This document shows positions 6,583 to 15,486 of a stretch of 34,633 bases of DNA, piece after piece; positions within the stretch are counted from its first letter, which is position 1; the number at the start of each line of letters is the position of its first letter. The translations under genes and the position numbers were made by a program. The notes under the pieces are model-generated. The model made no database searches and was not told the origin of the DNA. It saw only the letters and a program-made list of their open reading frames with translations. Origin of the DNA: Micavibrio_C sp964577255. Lineage in GTDB: Bacteria > Pseudomonadota > Alphaproteobacteria > Micavibrionales > Micavibrionaceae. The stretch spans positions 1 through 34,633 of the forward strand of contig CAZNYM010000019.1 of assembly GCA_964577255.1 (NCBI GenBank), written 5' to 3'.

Positions 6583-9054
6583 ATGCCCCGTTCACGCCGC
6601 CTTGCGCGTCCGTCCCGCCGATCGTCCCTGCCGCCTCTGCTGCCCGAGGCGGCTCAGGCCTTCATCGCCCGGCGGCTGATGGAAGGGGTGGGCGCCGCTT
6701 TCATGCTGGCGGGCGCGGCCGTGCTGCTGGCGCTTTTGTCCTACCGGCCGACCGATCCGTCGTGGAACACCGCGACTGCGGGCCCGGTCGCCAACTGGAT
6801 GGGCCTGCCGGGGGCCTGGACCGCCGATCTTTTGCTGCAGACCATCGGTTACGCCGGCCTGCTGTTCGGCCTGGCCGCCGTGATCTGGGGGCTGCGGATT
6901 TTCGCCCGCCACGCCATGCCGCCCTTGTGGGCGCGGCTGTGCACGGTGATTCTGGCCGTGCTGCTGGCCGCTGTGGCGCTGGCGCGCATCGGCGTGCCCG
7001 AGGGGCTGGTGTTTTCCTCGCTGGGCGGCAGCGGCGGCTTGCTACTGCTCAACAGCGCGGGCGGTTTGCTGCAGCCTTTGCTGCCCGCGGCGGCGCACAC
7101 GGCCGTGGCCGTGCCGGCGGCGCTGGGGGCGGGTGTTTTGTTCCTGCACGTGGCGGGCGTCACCCGCAGCGAGATCGTGGAAGCGTTTTTCATGGCCGGG
7201 CGGCTGATCCGCGCCGCGGGCGCGCAGGTTCTGTACGTCTTCGGCCGCTTTGTCGAATGGGTGCAGCATTACAACGATCCCGATTATGAACCCCGCCGCA
7301 AGCCCGTTGCCGTATCCGCCGCGCGCCGCGCGCCGCGCCTGTCCGGCAACGAAGAGCGGGACGATGAAACCGAGGACGACACTCAAGAGGATGAAGACGA
7401 AGAAGAAGAAGAACAAGAACAGCAAGAGGGTGTCGGTTTCGCCGCCGCCCGCCGTCCGCTGGCGGTACGGATAAAGGAACCCGCGCGCGCGGCCCGGCCG
7501 CCGGCGCGCCAGCAGCGCCTGGCGCTGGGCGGCGGGCACTGGGATCTGCCGGCCCACGATCTGCTGCAGGAACCGCCCAAGGCTGAAGGCGGCCGCGACG
7601 TCGACCAGGGCGCGCTGCGCCGCAACGCCGACATGCTGCAAAGCGTGCTTAACGATTTCAACATCGAGGGCCAGATCGTCAGCATCCATCCCGGCCCGGT
7701 GGTGACGCTTTACGAACTCGAACCCGCGCCGGGCGTGAAGACCTCGCGCGTCATCAGCCTGGCCGACGACATCGCCCGCAGCATGTCCGCGACCTCCGTG
7801 CGTTGCGCCGTCATTCCCGGCCGCAATGTGATCGGCATCGAGCTTCCCAACGCCCGCCGCCAGACGGTGTGGATGCGCGAGTTGCTGGATCTGCGCGAAA
7901 CGCAGGAGACGCGCAGCGTGCTGCCGCTTGTCCTCGGCAAGGATATCGGCGGCGCGCCGGTGGTGGCCGATCTCGCGCGCATGCCGCATCTGCTGGTCGC
8001 GGGCACGACCGGCTCGGGCAAGTCGGTGGCGGTGAACACGATGATCCTGTCGCTGCTCTATCGCCTGCCGCCCGAGAAATGCCGCTTCATCATGATCGAT
8101 CCCAAGATGCTGGAGCTTTCGGTCTATGACGACATCCCGCATCTGCTCGCGCCTGTGGTGACCGAGCCCGGCAAGGCCGTGGTCGCGCTCAAGTGGACCG
8201 TGAACGAGATGGAAGAGCGCTACCGCGCCATGTCGAAACTGGGCGTGCGCAACATCGAAGGCTACAACGCCCGCCTGGCCGAAGCGCGCAAGAAGGGCGA
8301 GACCCTGATGCGCAAGGTGCAGACCGGCTTTGATTCCGAAACCGGCAAGCCGGTATTCGAAGAACAGCCGATGGACATGAACGAGCTGCCCTACATCGTC
8401 GTGGTGGTCGATGAATTCGCCGACCTGATGCTGGTGGCGGGCAAGGATGTCGAAAACGCGGTGCAGCGCCTGGCGCAGATGGCGCGCGCGGCGGGCATCC
8501 ACCTGATCATGGCGACGCAGCGGCCCTCGGTCGATGTCATCACCGGCGTGATCAAGGCCAACTTCCCCACCCGCATTTCCTTCCAGGTCACCTCGCGCAT
8601 CGATTCGCGCACCATCCTGGGCGAAGGCGGGGCCGAGCAGCTGCTCGGCATGGGCGATATGCTTTATATGGCGGCGGGCGGGCGCATCACGCGCGTGCAC
8701 GGGCCGTTCGTGTCGGATGTCGATGTCGAAAGCGTGGTGTCGCATCTGCGCAAGCAGGGCGAGCCTTCCTATGTCGAGGACATCACCACCGGCGGCTTCG
8801 CGCCCGAGGGCGACGTGATGAACGCGCTGTTCGGCGAAAGCGGCGACGGCGAAGTGGACGAATTGTGGGATCAGGCGGTGGCGCTGGTGGCGCGCGAGCG
8901 CAAGGCCTCGACCAGTTTCATCCAGCGCTACCTGAACATCGGTTACAACCGCGCCGCGCGCATCGTCGAGGAGATGGAGAAGCAGGGCATCGTCAGCCCC
9001 GCCAACCGCGTCGGCAAGCGCGAGGTTCTGGTGGGCGATTACAGCGACGCGTAG
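6583..9054 (+). CDS. ftsK: DNA translocase FtsK
   Basis: An 823-residue septum-bound DNA pump that clears the chromosome terminus during division. The N-terminus carries about four to five membrane helices (roughly 35-215). A linker of about 100 residues follows, with an unusually acidic run of Asp, Glu and Gln around residues 260-282. The motor has Walker A GTTGSGKS (474-481), Walker B IVVVVDEFADLM, and MATQRPSVDVITG. The C-terminal gamma winged helix (about 755-823, with RYLNIGYNRAARIVEEME) should read the orienting DNA sequences. The length is normal for alphaproteobacterial FtsK, which has a shorter linker than E. coli. The start at 6583 follows a terminator-like hairpin and a candidate CtrA site. 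Confidence 0.97.
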   Translation: MPRSRRLARPSRRSSLPPLLPEAAQAFIARRLMEGVGAAFMLAGAAVLLALLSYRPTDPSWNTATAGPVANWMGLPGAWTADLLLQTIGYAGLLFGLAAVIWGLRIFARHAMPPLWARLCTVILAVLLAAVALARIGVPEGLVFSSLGGSGGLLLLNSAGGLLQPLLPAAAHTAVAVPAALGAGVLFLHVAGVTRSEIVEAFFMAGRLIRAAGAQVLYVFGRFVEWVQHYNDPDYEPRRKPVAVSAARRAPRLSGNEERDDETEDDTQEDEDEEEEEQEQQEGVGFAAARRPLAVRIKEPARAARPPARQQRLALGGGHWDLPAHDLLQEPPKAEGGRDVDQGALRRNADMLQSVLNDFNIEGQIVSIHPGPVVTLYELEPAPGVKTSRVISLADDIARSMSATSVRCAVIPGRNVIGIELPNARRQTVWMRELLDLRETQETRSVLPLVLGKDIGGAPVVADLARMPHLLVAGTTGSGKSVAVNTMILSLLYRLPPEKCRFIMIDPKMLELSVYDDIPHLLAPVVTEPGKAVVALKWTVNEMEERYRAMSKLGVRNIEGYNARLAEARKKGETLMRKVQTGFDSETGKPVFEEQPMDMNELPYIVVVVDEFADLMLVAGKDVENAVQRLAQMARAAGIHLIMATQRPSVDVITGVIKANFPTRISFQVTSRIDSRTILGEGGAEQLLGMGDMLYMAAGGRITRVHGPFVSDVDVESVVSHLRKQGEPSYVEDITTGGFAPEGDVMNALFGESGDGEVDELWDQAVALVARERKASTSFIQRYLNIGYNRAARIVEEMEKQGIVSPANRVGKREVLVGDYSDA

Positions 9055-9188
9055 GGCCGGGCGATCCCGAAAGTTGACTCATATCAAGGCCTTATGCCAG
9101 AATGGGGGCGGTCGGGCCCATAGGGTGCCGGCGGCGGCTAAAAAATAGAAAATAATAAAGAAAAACAAAATGTTAGTGGTGTGAAACT

Positions 9189-10634
9189 GTGATTTCTCAG
9201 GCCGATATAAGCCAGGCGCAGACCCTGCTTGCTACCTACGAACGCCGCGCGTCCCGGTGGGAGGATGCTTTTACGGCCGTCAACGGCGGCCGTTTTTACG
9301 ACGGCAACGGTCCGCAGGACGACGTCGAATCGTACCAGGATCTGGCGGGCCATGCCCGCACTCATCTGCAGCAGCGCACCGTCGCCGAAAAAAAGGCCCG
9401 CGCCGCCCATAAGGGCGCGGACCTGTTCGCCGCCGCCGGGGAAGGCGCGTCGCGCCGCGCTGGCAAAGCCGGCGTTGCCGACATCGATCTGGCTGTGCTT
9501 TACGATTTCAAGAAGGCGGCGGAAGAACGCTGCGCCCTGATGCGGGCGGATATTTTCGACCAGGTCTCGGACGCCACCCGCCGCCGTCTGGGCAGCCGGC
9601 TGCTGTTCCATGTCAATCTCGAGCTTGAAAGCGGTTCGGCCAAGGCGGCGCGCAAGCTGATCGATTCCTACGAACGCCCCAACGCCCTGTCGCTCTGGTG
9701 GTTGAAGTTCCGTTACGGTCCCGGCGCCTTCGAGGAGTTTCGCCGCGATCTGCAATTGCTGCGCAAGATCGTGCATCATCATGACGATCTCTCCCGGCAG
9801 ATCGGCGCGCACGACAAGGCCGCGTGCGACGTCGAAAAAACGACCGCGGAGGCCATCCGCAAATTTCTCAAGGCCAAGGGCGATACGCCCGATCTGGCGG
9901 CCCGTAAAAAGAAAACCCGCGGGCAAGAGCTGCTCGACGATCCCGATTTCATGGCGGCCGCCGCGCGTGATCCGGCCCTCGGGCTGCTGCGCGATTATGC
10001 CCTGCGAGGGCGCGGCAAAGTACCGGGGAAAAACGAGATCATCTGCGATCTGAAAAGACTCGACGGCGCCGTCGATCTCGCCAGGCTGCAGGGCGCGCTC
10101 GACAATCTGGCCGAGGGCCACGACCGCAAGGCGGAGGCCGAACACCGCCAGTTCGCCGCCTACGACAGCCGTCTGAGCGAAGCGCGCGCGGTCGACAGCG
10201 ATTTTCGCAAGATCCGCCGCTATGAAATGAGCCTGCCCGGCGCGCTCCGGTTCACCGATGTGCGCACCGCCCTGCGCGAGGCGATCAGCGATCCCGAAGC
10301 GCTGGGCGAAGACCGTTTCCGCCATCTGCTGGCCCGCGCCCGCCGCCGCCAGTCGCAATGGATGGACGATTCCCGGCAGGCAACGGCTGTGCAAAACGCC
10401 ATCACGCTCACCGATCCCATGACCTTCGTCCATACGCCGGGCCAGGCCGCCGCCGTCACCTATGGCGCGGTATCGGCCACCAAGGGCACGCTCGCCCGCG
10501 GCTTCGATCATGTGGTCGAGGGCATGGTCGAAGCTTCCGGCCGGCTGGTGACTGAATTCACCCGCGCCGCGCGCGGCACCTATGGCGTTACCGTCCAGGC
10601 TCTGAAAAAAGGCCTGAACCTGATCGTCAGCTGA
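9189..10634 (+). CDS. Unknown helical protein, 481 aa
   Basis: I do not recognise this protein. It starts with GTG (MISQADISQAQTLL), after an A-rich stretch (about 9140-9172) and without a clear ribosome site. It is rich in Ala, Arg, Asp and Leu, with long charged helical segments and no signal peptide; only the C-terminal 80 residues become less charged. Two short notes: KIVHHHDDL around residue 197 and a Lys/Arg-rich patch AARKKKTRG around 238. The codons match its neighbours, so it is probably real. It lies between ftsK and purD on the same strand, 134 bases after ftsK and 49 before purD. A role in the cell-cycle context is possible but not supported by any motif. Confidence 0.8.
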   Translation: MISQADISQAQTLLATYERRASRWEDAFTAVNGGRFYDGNGPQDDVESYQDLAGHARTHLQQRTVAEKKARAAHKGADLFAAAGEGASRRAGKAGVADIDLAVLYDFKKAAEERCALMRADIFDQVSDATRRRLGSRLLFHVNLELESGSAKAARKLIDSYERPNALSLWWLKFRYGPGAFEEFRRDLQLLRKIVHHHDDLSRQIGAHDKAACDVEKTTAEAIRKFLKAKGDTPDLAARKKKTRGQELLDDPDFMAAAARDPALGLLRDYALRGRGKVPGKNEIICDLKRLDGAVDLARLQGALDNLAEGHDRKAEAEHRQFAAYDSRLSEARAVDSDFRKIRRYEMSLPGALRFTDVRTALREAISDPEALGEDRFRHLLARARRRQSQWMDDSRQATAVQNAITLTDPMTFVHTPGQAAAVTYGAVSATKGTLARGFDHVVEGMVEASGRLVTEFTRAARGTYGVTVQALKKGLNLIVS

Positions 10635-10683
10635 TTTTCTCCCGCGTTGCCTTTGCCGGCGTTTCTGCTAGTGGTGGAGCGTC

Positions 10684-11961
10684 ATGAAGATTCTTCTGGT
10701 CGGCAATGGCGGACGGGAGCACGCGCTGGCCTGGCGGCTGGCGCAATCCCCCTCCTGCGAATCGCTGCTCTGCGCCCCCGGCAATCCGGGGATTGCGCGG
10801 GTGGCGTCCTGCGCGCCGGTGGCGGCCGACGATATCGCGGGCCTCGTGGCGCTGGCGCGGGCGGAAAATATCGATCTCGTGGTCGTGGGGCCCGAGGCGC
10901 CGCTGGTGGAGGGCCTCGCCGACGAACTGCGCCGGGCGGGGATTGCCGTGTTCGGTCCCGGCGCGGCGGCGGCGCGGCTCGAGGGCTCGAAAGCCTTCAT
11001 GAAGGATCTGTGCAGCAAATATAACATCCCCACCGCGCCCTATGGCCGCTTTCGCGATTTTGCCGCAGCAAAAAAATTTATTGTGCAGCAGGGCGCGCCA
11101 GTGGTCGTCAAGGCCGACGGCTTGGCCGCCGGCAAGGGCGTGGTGATCGCGCAGAGCGTGGAGGAAGCGCTGGAAGCGGCGGAAAACATGCTCTCCGGCG
11201 CTGCTTTCGGCGCGGCGGGGGCGGAGATCGTGGTCGAATCATTCCTCGACGGCGAGGAAGTCAGTTATTTCGCCCTGGCCGACGGGCGCAACATCGTCCC
11301 GTTCGGCTCGGCCCAGGATCACAAGCGCGCGGGCGACGGCGACACGGGGCCCAACACCGGCGGCATGGGCGCTTATTCCCCGGCGCGGCTGATGACTCCG
11401 GCGCTTGAGCAAAAGATCCTCGCGCGCATCATAAAGCCGCTCGCCGCCGGCATGGCGGCCGAGGGCTGTCCCTTCACCGGGGTGATCTTCGCCGGCCTGA
11501 TGATCGTGGCGGGCGAGCCCGTGGTGCTGGAGTTCAACGCCCGCTTCGGCGACCCCGAGTGCCAGGCGCTGATGATGCGCTTTGAGGGAGATCTGGCCAT
11601 GGTCCTGAAGGCGGCGGCCGAGGGCAACCTGGAGCGGGCCGCAGGCGGGATCCACTTTTCCCCCGACCCCTCCCTGTGCGTGGTGCTGGCCGCACGCGGC
11701 TATCCGGGTACGCCTGAGAAAGGTACGGTCATACGCGGCCTGGAATCCCTCGATTCTCTCGATAATATAAGGGTTTTTCACGCCGGTACGTCTGTCGACG
11801 GCAAGGGAAACCTGGTGGCGTCCGGCGGACGCGTACTGGGGGTGGCGGCCTGTGCGGCCGACATACGTACGGCCCGGGAAAAGGCTTACGGCGCAGTCGG
11901 GCGGATCGACTGGCCGGGCGGTTTCTGTCGCCGCGACATCGGTTGGCGGGCCGCAGGTTGA
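10684..11961 (+). CDS. purD: Phosphoribosylamine-glycine ligase (GARS)
   Basis: A 425-residue ATP-grasp enzyme for the second step of purine synthesis, joining glycine to phosphoribosylamine. It shows the N-terminal MKILLVGNGGREHALAW, VVGPEAPLVEGL, the ATP-grasp core VVVKADGLAAGKGV, QDHKRAGDGDTGPNTGGMGA, and the metal-binding EFNARFGDPE. Length is normal for the family. GTGGAG precedes the ATG by five bases. The last residues (after RIDWPGGFCRRDIGWRA) follow the usual GARS C-terminal end. No sign of damage. Confidence 0.97.
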   Translation: MKILLVGNGGREHALAWRLAQSPSCESLLCAPGNPGIARVASCAPVAADDIAGLVALARAENIDLVVVGPEAPLVEGLADELRRAGIAVFGPGAAAARLEGSKAFMKDLCSKYNIPTAPYGRFRDFAAAKKFIVQQGAPVVVKADGLAAGKGVVIAQSVEEALEAAENMLSGAAFGAAGAEIVVESFLDGEEVSYFALADGRNIVPFGSAQDHKRAGDGDTGPNTGGMGAYSPARLMTPALEQKILARIIKPLAAGMAAEGCPFTGVIFAGLMIVAGEPVVLEFNARFGDPECQALMMRFEGDLAMVLKAAAEGNLERAAGGIHFSPDPSLCVVLAARGYPGTPEKGTVIRGLESLDSLDNIRVFHAGTSVDGKGNLVASGGRVLGVAACAADIRTAREKAYGAVGRIDWPGGFCRRDIGWRAAG

Positions 11962-12056
11962 TAGGGAAAAATTCAAAAATAGCTTGATTTTTTCATAAGC
12001 ATAAAATAGACAGGCGCTCTGTATCCGTCCCCACCCGCTTCCCGGAGTACGATGAC

Positions 12057-12593
12057 ATGACCCTTCCCACCGCCGAACAAAAAGACCTCAGCGCCGCCTT
12101 TGTAACCAATCTTTTCCGCGTGGTGCGCGATACCGGCATCACCGGCCTCAACACCGTGCGTTCATCCCGCGCGGGCGATGTGCTTCAGGTGACCCTGACC
12201 CAACGTCCCATGGATCGCAACCAGCCCGTTCTGGCGGTGACCGGCCGGGCGGTGGCGGAGGATAAAAAGGCTCTGCCGGGCGCGGCCCTTCCCCGCATCG
12301 CCGAGCTGCCCGCCCTGACCGTCGATCTGACCAGCGGCCAGCCGGCCGACTGCCTGGCCCGGGCCTTCAATTTCCTGATGATCCACCTTAATTCTGAAAA
12401 CGTCGTCGATCCGCAGGGGCTCGAAACCCTGAAGACCCTGCGCGAACCGCTGCTGCGCAGCCTGCGCGAGGGTACGCCCCGCTCCGCTGCCCTCGAGGCG
12501 CTGCTGCCCCCGCAGGAGACGGGCGCGCAGATGCAGGCGCAAGGCACGCGAGGCCTGAAACCCGGCCAGTATGCCTACGGCCCGGCGCGCTGA
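12057..12593 (+). CDS. Unknown protein, 178 aa
   Basis: The protein begins MTLPTAEQKDLSAAFV and has no signal peptide, membrane segment or motif I know. Residues 1-110 look like a mixed alpha/beta domain, followed by a helical Leu/Arg-rich part (LKTLREPLLRSLREG) and a Gln/Gly-rich tail. CGGAGT lies about six bases before the ATG. It sits alone between purD and ihfB, and a strong terminator begins 22 bases after its stop, so it is probably its own transcription unit or the end of the purD unit. Codon use matches neighbours. Confidence 0.75.
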   Translation: MTLPTAEQKDLSAAFVTNLFRVVRDTGITGLNTVRSSRAGDVLQVTLTQRPMDRNQPVLAVTGRAVAEDKKALPGAALPRIAELPALTVDLTSGQPADCLARAFNFLMIHLNSENVVDPQGLETLKTLREPLLRSLREGTPRSAALEALLPPQETGAQMQAQGTRGLKPGQYAYGPAR

Positions 12594-12614
12594 GAGTAAT
12601 ATTATATTATGACT

Positions 12615-12643
12615 AAAAACCCCGGCCGAAAGCCGGGGTTTTT
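12615..12643 (+). terminator. Strong rho-independent terminator
   Basis: AAAAACCCCGGC (12615-12626), loop CGAAA, GCCGGGGTTTTT (12632-12643): a perfect 12-bp stem with A-run and T-run, so it can work in both directions. It closes the 178-residue gene and insulates the ihfB promoter. Confidence 0.93.
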
Positions 12644-12654
12644 GCCTGATTCAA

Positions 12655-12717
12655 AAAGTCTTTGCCGATCAAAGGCTTTGTAAAAAAATTCGTCAGGAAT
12701 CACTTGCAAAGCTTTGC
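12655..12717. promoter_or_regulatory. Cluster of AAAG/CTTT palindromes before ihfB
   Basis: Three related dyads occur: AAAGTCTTT (12655-12663), CAAAGGCTTTG (12670-12680) and GCAAAGCTTTGC (12706-12717). The last overlaps the -35 of the candidate ihfB promoter. Centres are about 16 and 36 bases apart. They look like operator sites for one regulator, which is an inference from symmetry and placement only. Confidence 0.4.
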
Positions 12718-12732
12718 CCGGTGCCTTATAGC
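12704..12732 (+). promoter_or_regulatory. Candidate sigma-70 promoter of ihfB
   Basis: TTGCAA (12704-12709), a 17-base spacer, and TATAGC (12727-12732), followed by 77 bases to the ihfB ATG. The spacing is ideal and both boxes are close to consensus. It lies directly after a strong terminator, as a first promoter of a new unit should. Confidence 0.6.
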
Positions 12733-12809
12733 GTTGATAGAAGATTAACCATGCAATCCAGTCCTTTAGCGCGGAAACGGCGGCAAAGGGCGCCATCAAG
12801 GGGGGCCGC

Positions 12810-13124
12810 ATGACCAAATCCGAACTGATTCAGCGCCTGGCAGAGACCAATCCGCATCTTTACATGCGCGACGTCGAAAAGATCGTCGATACGATCTTTG
12901 ACGAAATATCGCTGGCGCTCGCGCGCGGCGATCGCGTCGAGCTGCGCGGCTTCGGAGCCTTCTCGGTGAAGGTGCGCGAAGCGCGCCAGGGCCGCAACCC
13001 CCGCACCGGTGAAAGCGTTCATGTCGAAGGCAAGCGCCTGCCGTTCTTCAAAACCGGCAAGGCCCTGCGCGAACGCCTAAATGGCGGCGTCGCCTCGGCC
13101 GACGATGACGATGAATTCAAATAA
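12810..13124 (+). CDS. ihfB: Integration host factor beta subunit
   Basis: A 104-residue DNA-bending protein that pairs with IHF-alpha and shapes promoters, replication origins and recombination sites. The N-terminus MTKSELIQRLAE, the core RVELRGFGAFSVK and the arm region RNPRTGESV (with the intercalating proline) are diagnostic; VEGKRLPFFKTGKALRERLN completes the fold, and a short acidic tail ends in DDDDEFK. AAGGGGGG stands six bases before the ATG. It is the first gene of an ihfB-pyrF unit. Confidence 0.97.
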   Translation: MTKSELIQRLAETNPHLYMRDVEKIVDTIFDEISLALARGDRVELRGFGAFSVKVREARQGRNPRTGESVHVEGKRLPFFKTGKALRERLNGGVASADDDDEFK

Positions 13125-13854
13125 GCAGACGGCGGCGCTGCCGCCAGTCTACTGCGCGCTCGACACTCCCGATCTCGATAAAGCAACGGCGCTGGCGCGC
13201 GCCATGGCGGACGCCGGATGCGGCGTCAAGCTCGGGCTCGAGTTCTTCTGTGCGCAGGGGCCCGCCGGCGTGGCCGCGATTCGCGCGCGCTGTCCCGCTC
13301 TGTCGCTCTTTCTCGATCTCAAGCTGCATGATATTCCGAATACGGTCGCAGGCGCCCTGCAGGCGCTGGCGCCGCTCGCGCCGGATTACATCACGCTTCA
13401 CGCCAGCGGCGGGGCGGAGATGATGAAAAGGGCGCGCGATGCCGTCCGCGATTCGGCCGCGAAATTTTCGGTGCCTGAATCCGCCCTACTGGGTGTAAGC
13501 ATTCTGACTAGCCTCGACAATGACGACCTGGAGGAAATCGGTTACGCCCTGCCGGTCGAGGGGGCGGTGATGAAGCTCGGCCACCTCGTCCGTGCCGGGG
13601 AAATCGCCGGCATGGTCTGCTCTCCGCGCGAGGTCAAATCCCTGCGCGCCGCCTTAGGCCCGGATGTCATATTCATGGTGCCGGGGATCCGCCCGGCCGG
13701 CAGCGAAACCCAGGATCAGAAGCGGGTGATGACCCCGGCCGAGGCCCGCGCCGCCGGGGCGACCCATCTGGTGATCGGCCGCCCGATCACCGAACATGCC
13801 GACCCTGCCCGGGCCGCGCGCGAGATTCTCGAGAACCTGCGCGCGTCTGCCTGA
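13111..13854 (+). CDS. pyrF: Orotidine 5'-phosphate decarboxylase
   Basis: A 247-residue TIM-barrel enzyme that makes UMP from OMP. It shows the N-terminal ALDTPDLDKA, the catalytic DLKLHDIPNTV (the Asp-Lys-Asp set), and the phosphate-binding end MVPGIRP and VIGRPIT. The gene overlaps the end of ihfB by 14 bases if it starts at ATG 13111; ATG 13105 is equally possible, and no clear ribosome site decides. The overlap implies translation linked to ihfB. A short hairpin at its stop may end the unit. Confidence 0.95.
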   Translation: MNSNKQTAALPPVYCALDTPDLDKATALARAMADAGCGVKLGLEFFCAQGPAGVAAIRARCPALSLFLDLKLHDIPNTVAGALQALAPLAPDYITLHASGGAEMMKRARDAVRDSAAKFSVPESALLGVSILTSLDNDDLEEIGYALPVEGAVMKLGHLVRAGEIAGMVCSPREVKSLRAALGPDVIFMVPGIRPAGSETQDQKRVMTPAEARAAGATHLVIGRPITEHADPARAAREILENLRASA

Positions 13855-13875
13855 ATCCTCAGGAGTCACTTTTTT
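13850..13875 (+). terminator. Weak terminator-like hairpin at the pyrF stop
   Basis: CCTGA (13850-13854, including the stop) pairs with TCAGG (13859-13863) around ATCC; AGTCAC separates it from a run of six T. The stem is only 5 bp and the T-run is offset, so termination is uncertain. Confidence 0.35.
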
Positions 13876-14431
13876 ATCACAGCCCGCACCGCCGGACACC
13901 CTCTTCGCTATGGGCACGCACCTTCCTCGCACGTCTTTATATTTTCAGAAAACAACAGCATCGCCGATCGTGTTATGGAGAAAACTTTCTAGAATTCTGA
14001 AAACGATAAAAGAAGCGGGGCAAAAATTTTTTGACAGCCGGGTTTACGGAAGAAAGAAAACGGGACGAGGCTGGCGCGCTTCTGATTCACGATTTCTGTT
14101 AAACGGAAAAAACCGATAGGAAGGAGTTTATGTGAACGATTCGGGGCGCCGCCTTTAATTTCATAAATCAGAGAAAACGGGTGGCGCGTCAGGACTGCTC
14201 CTCCTGGCTGGCGCGAGGAACCGCAGCGGATTTTTACCCGGGTCCCGCCGGCATGACTCGGGTGACCCGGCGCAAAGCAGAGTCAGGTCAGCGCACCGTC
14301 ACAGATTCGCGCCGCTGAAACTTTATGCATCACTTTCACATGACGGGTGTGCCGGAAACCCTGCATAAATGATACGTACCGTTACTTATATCATTTTTAG
14401 CGATAATATGCCCGCTCGAGTCAGGAAACTT

Positions 14432-14448
14432 TCATGACAGCGTCATGA
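14432..14448. repeat. Perfect inverted repeat in the pyrF-accD gap
   Basis: TCATGAC-AGC-GTCATGA has 7-bp arms and a 3-base centre, the geometry of a site for a dimeric regulator. No gene start is near, so if it is an operator its target is not obvious. Confidence 0.45.
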
Positions 14449-15425
14449 TTCCCGGGGGCAGGCGTATGACGCAGAATCGTGACTCAGAAACGATGTGAAC
14501 CGCAGGTCCCCGCCCGCAAGGTGCTGCCTGGGATGCAACCATTGTCCAGCCTGGTAAGGGAGGAGGGGCGGGGCCGTCGCCTTGCCATCCTCATCCATCG
14601 CGAAATAGATTGCCGGAGCCGGCATCACACTTCCCGCCCACCTTCGGAAGCAGCCCCGCCGGTTTTGACTCAGCGTCAGGCGCAGCGACCCGTGCCGGGG
14701 ACCCATGACGCCGGCCTGCAACGCATGATCCGGATATGGCACAGGCCAATCCTTTGTTTGATATAAAGAATTTTTATGAACCGGCGCATGATCCGGGCAC
14801 GAAGTCAGCGGTTTCAGGGCCCGGTAATGCGCGGAACGAACAGAAAGGAAGGCGATGCCGATGGTCTGCCTCTTTCCCGCGGGGCTTGATGTGCTGGCAG
14901 GCCATGATTCATGTTACGGCAATAGGGAAGTGGCTACCGGCACCAGGCTCCGCCAGAGCCACCGCGCGCGGCAAACCTTGGCGCAGAGTCACTTTTTCCT
15001 CCTTCCCCGGCAACAGGCGATCCAGAAAAGGTTCACCAGGCGGTGACACGGTTCAGAACGGCGATGCCGAAAAATCGCCCATTTATAAAACCAAATGTAT
15101 CGAAACATACAGTATTGAAACATGATTCACAAAGAGGGTTCATGCCGGACCCGGGAGAGTTGAGATGTCGTCCGGACAGGTGATGGACCGGCGTGCCGCG
15201 CCGGCTGGCGCAGGGATGATCCTTCGGACCTGAAGGAGATCCAAGGGAGAGAATTCCGGCTGGCTTCCGGCTCCGAAACCACGGCCGGTTCGCCGGACGA
15301 GGGTCAGGGACATTTCTACGATTATGTATTTATCTGGCAGCCAGAGAGTGTTTTCATATTTTGCAATCTTTCCGTGCCGGCCTCCGCGCCGGGCGGTCAT
15401 CCGGGACGGTGAAAAGAGGGCTGCC

Positions 15426-15486
15426 GGAATACATTTATGTCATTCCAACAGCGCTTGACAGCACCCCCCTTCCCGGGCGAACAATA
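15426..15486 (+). promoter_or_regulatory. Candidate accD promoter with adjacent dyad
   Basis: TTGACA (15455-15460) is a perfect -35 box; the best -10 candidates are AACAAT (15480) or ACAATA (15481), at a long 19-20-base spacing. Just upstream, GGAAT (15426-15430) and ATTCC (15442-15446) form an imperfect dyad around ACATTTATGTC. The accD ATG is about 40 bases downstream. Confidence 0.4.

Noticed and set aside
7042..8745. 567-codon open frame antisense to ftsK
   Set aside because: His/Arg/Asp-rich translation without domains, a product of GC-rich codon bias opposite the real gene; ftsK itself is unambiguous.
9072..9101. TTGACT as promoter of the unknown 481-residue gene
   Set aside because: The only -10 candidate, CAGAAT at 18 bases, is poor, so I did not list it.
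9138..10511. 457-codon open frame antisense to the unknown 481-residue gene
   Set aside because: Arg/Gly/Ala-rich shadow with runs typical of reverse-strand reading. I prefer the plus-strand frame because its direction agrees with ftsK and purD, but as the gene is unknown this is the least certain of the strand choices.
12602..12817. 71-codon minus-strand frame over the ihfB promoter
   Set aside because: Starts inside ihfB, runs across a promoter and ends in a perfect terminator; no gene-like features.
13863..14997. GAGTCACTTTTT direct repeats as ends of a mobile element
   Set aside because: Only 12 bases, with no transposase between them and no target duplication; a chance pair is possible in a 1.1-kb span.
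14736..15125. Short open frames in the pyrF-accD gap (also 14479-14766 and 14443-14742)
   Set aside because: No ribosome site, mixed codon use and translations without similarity to any family, including TrpF, TrpB and TrpA.
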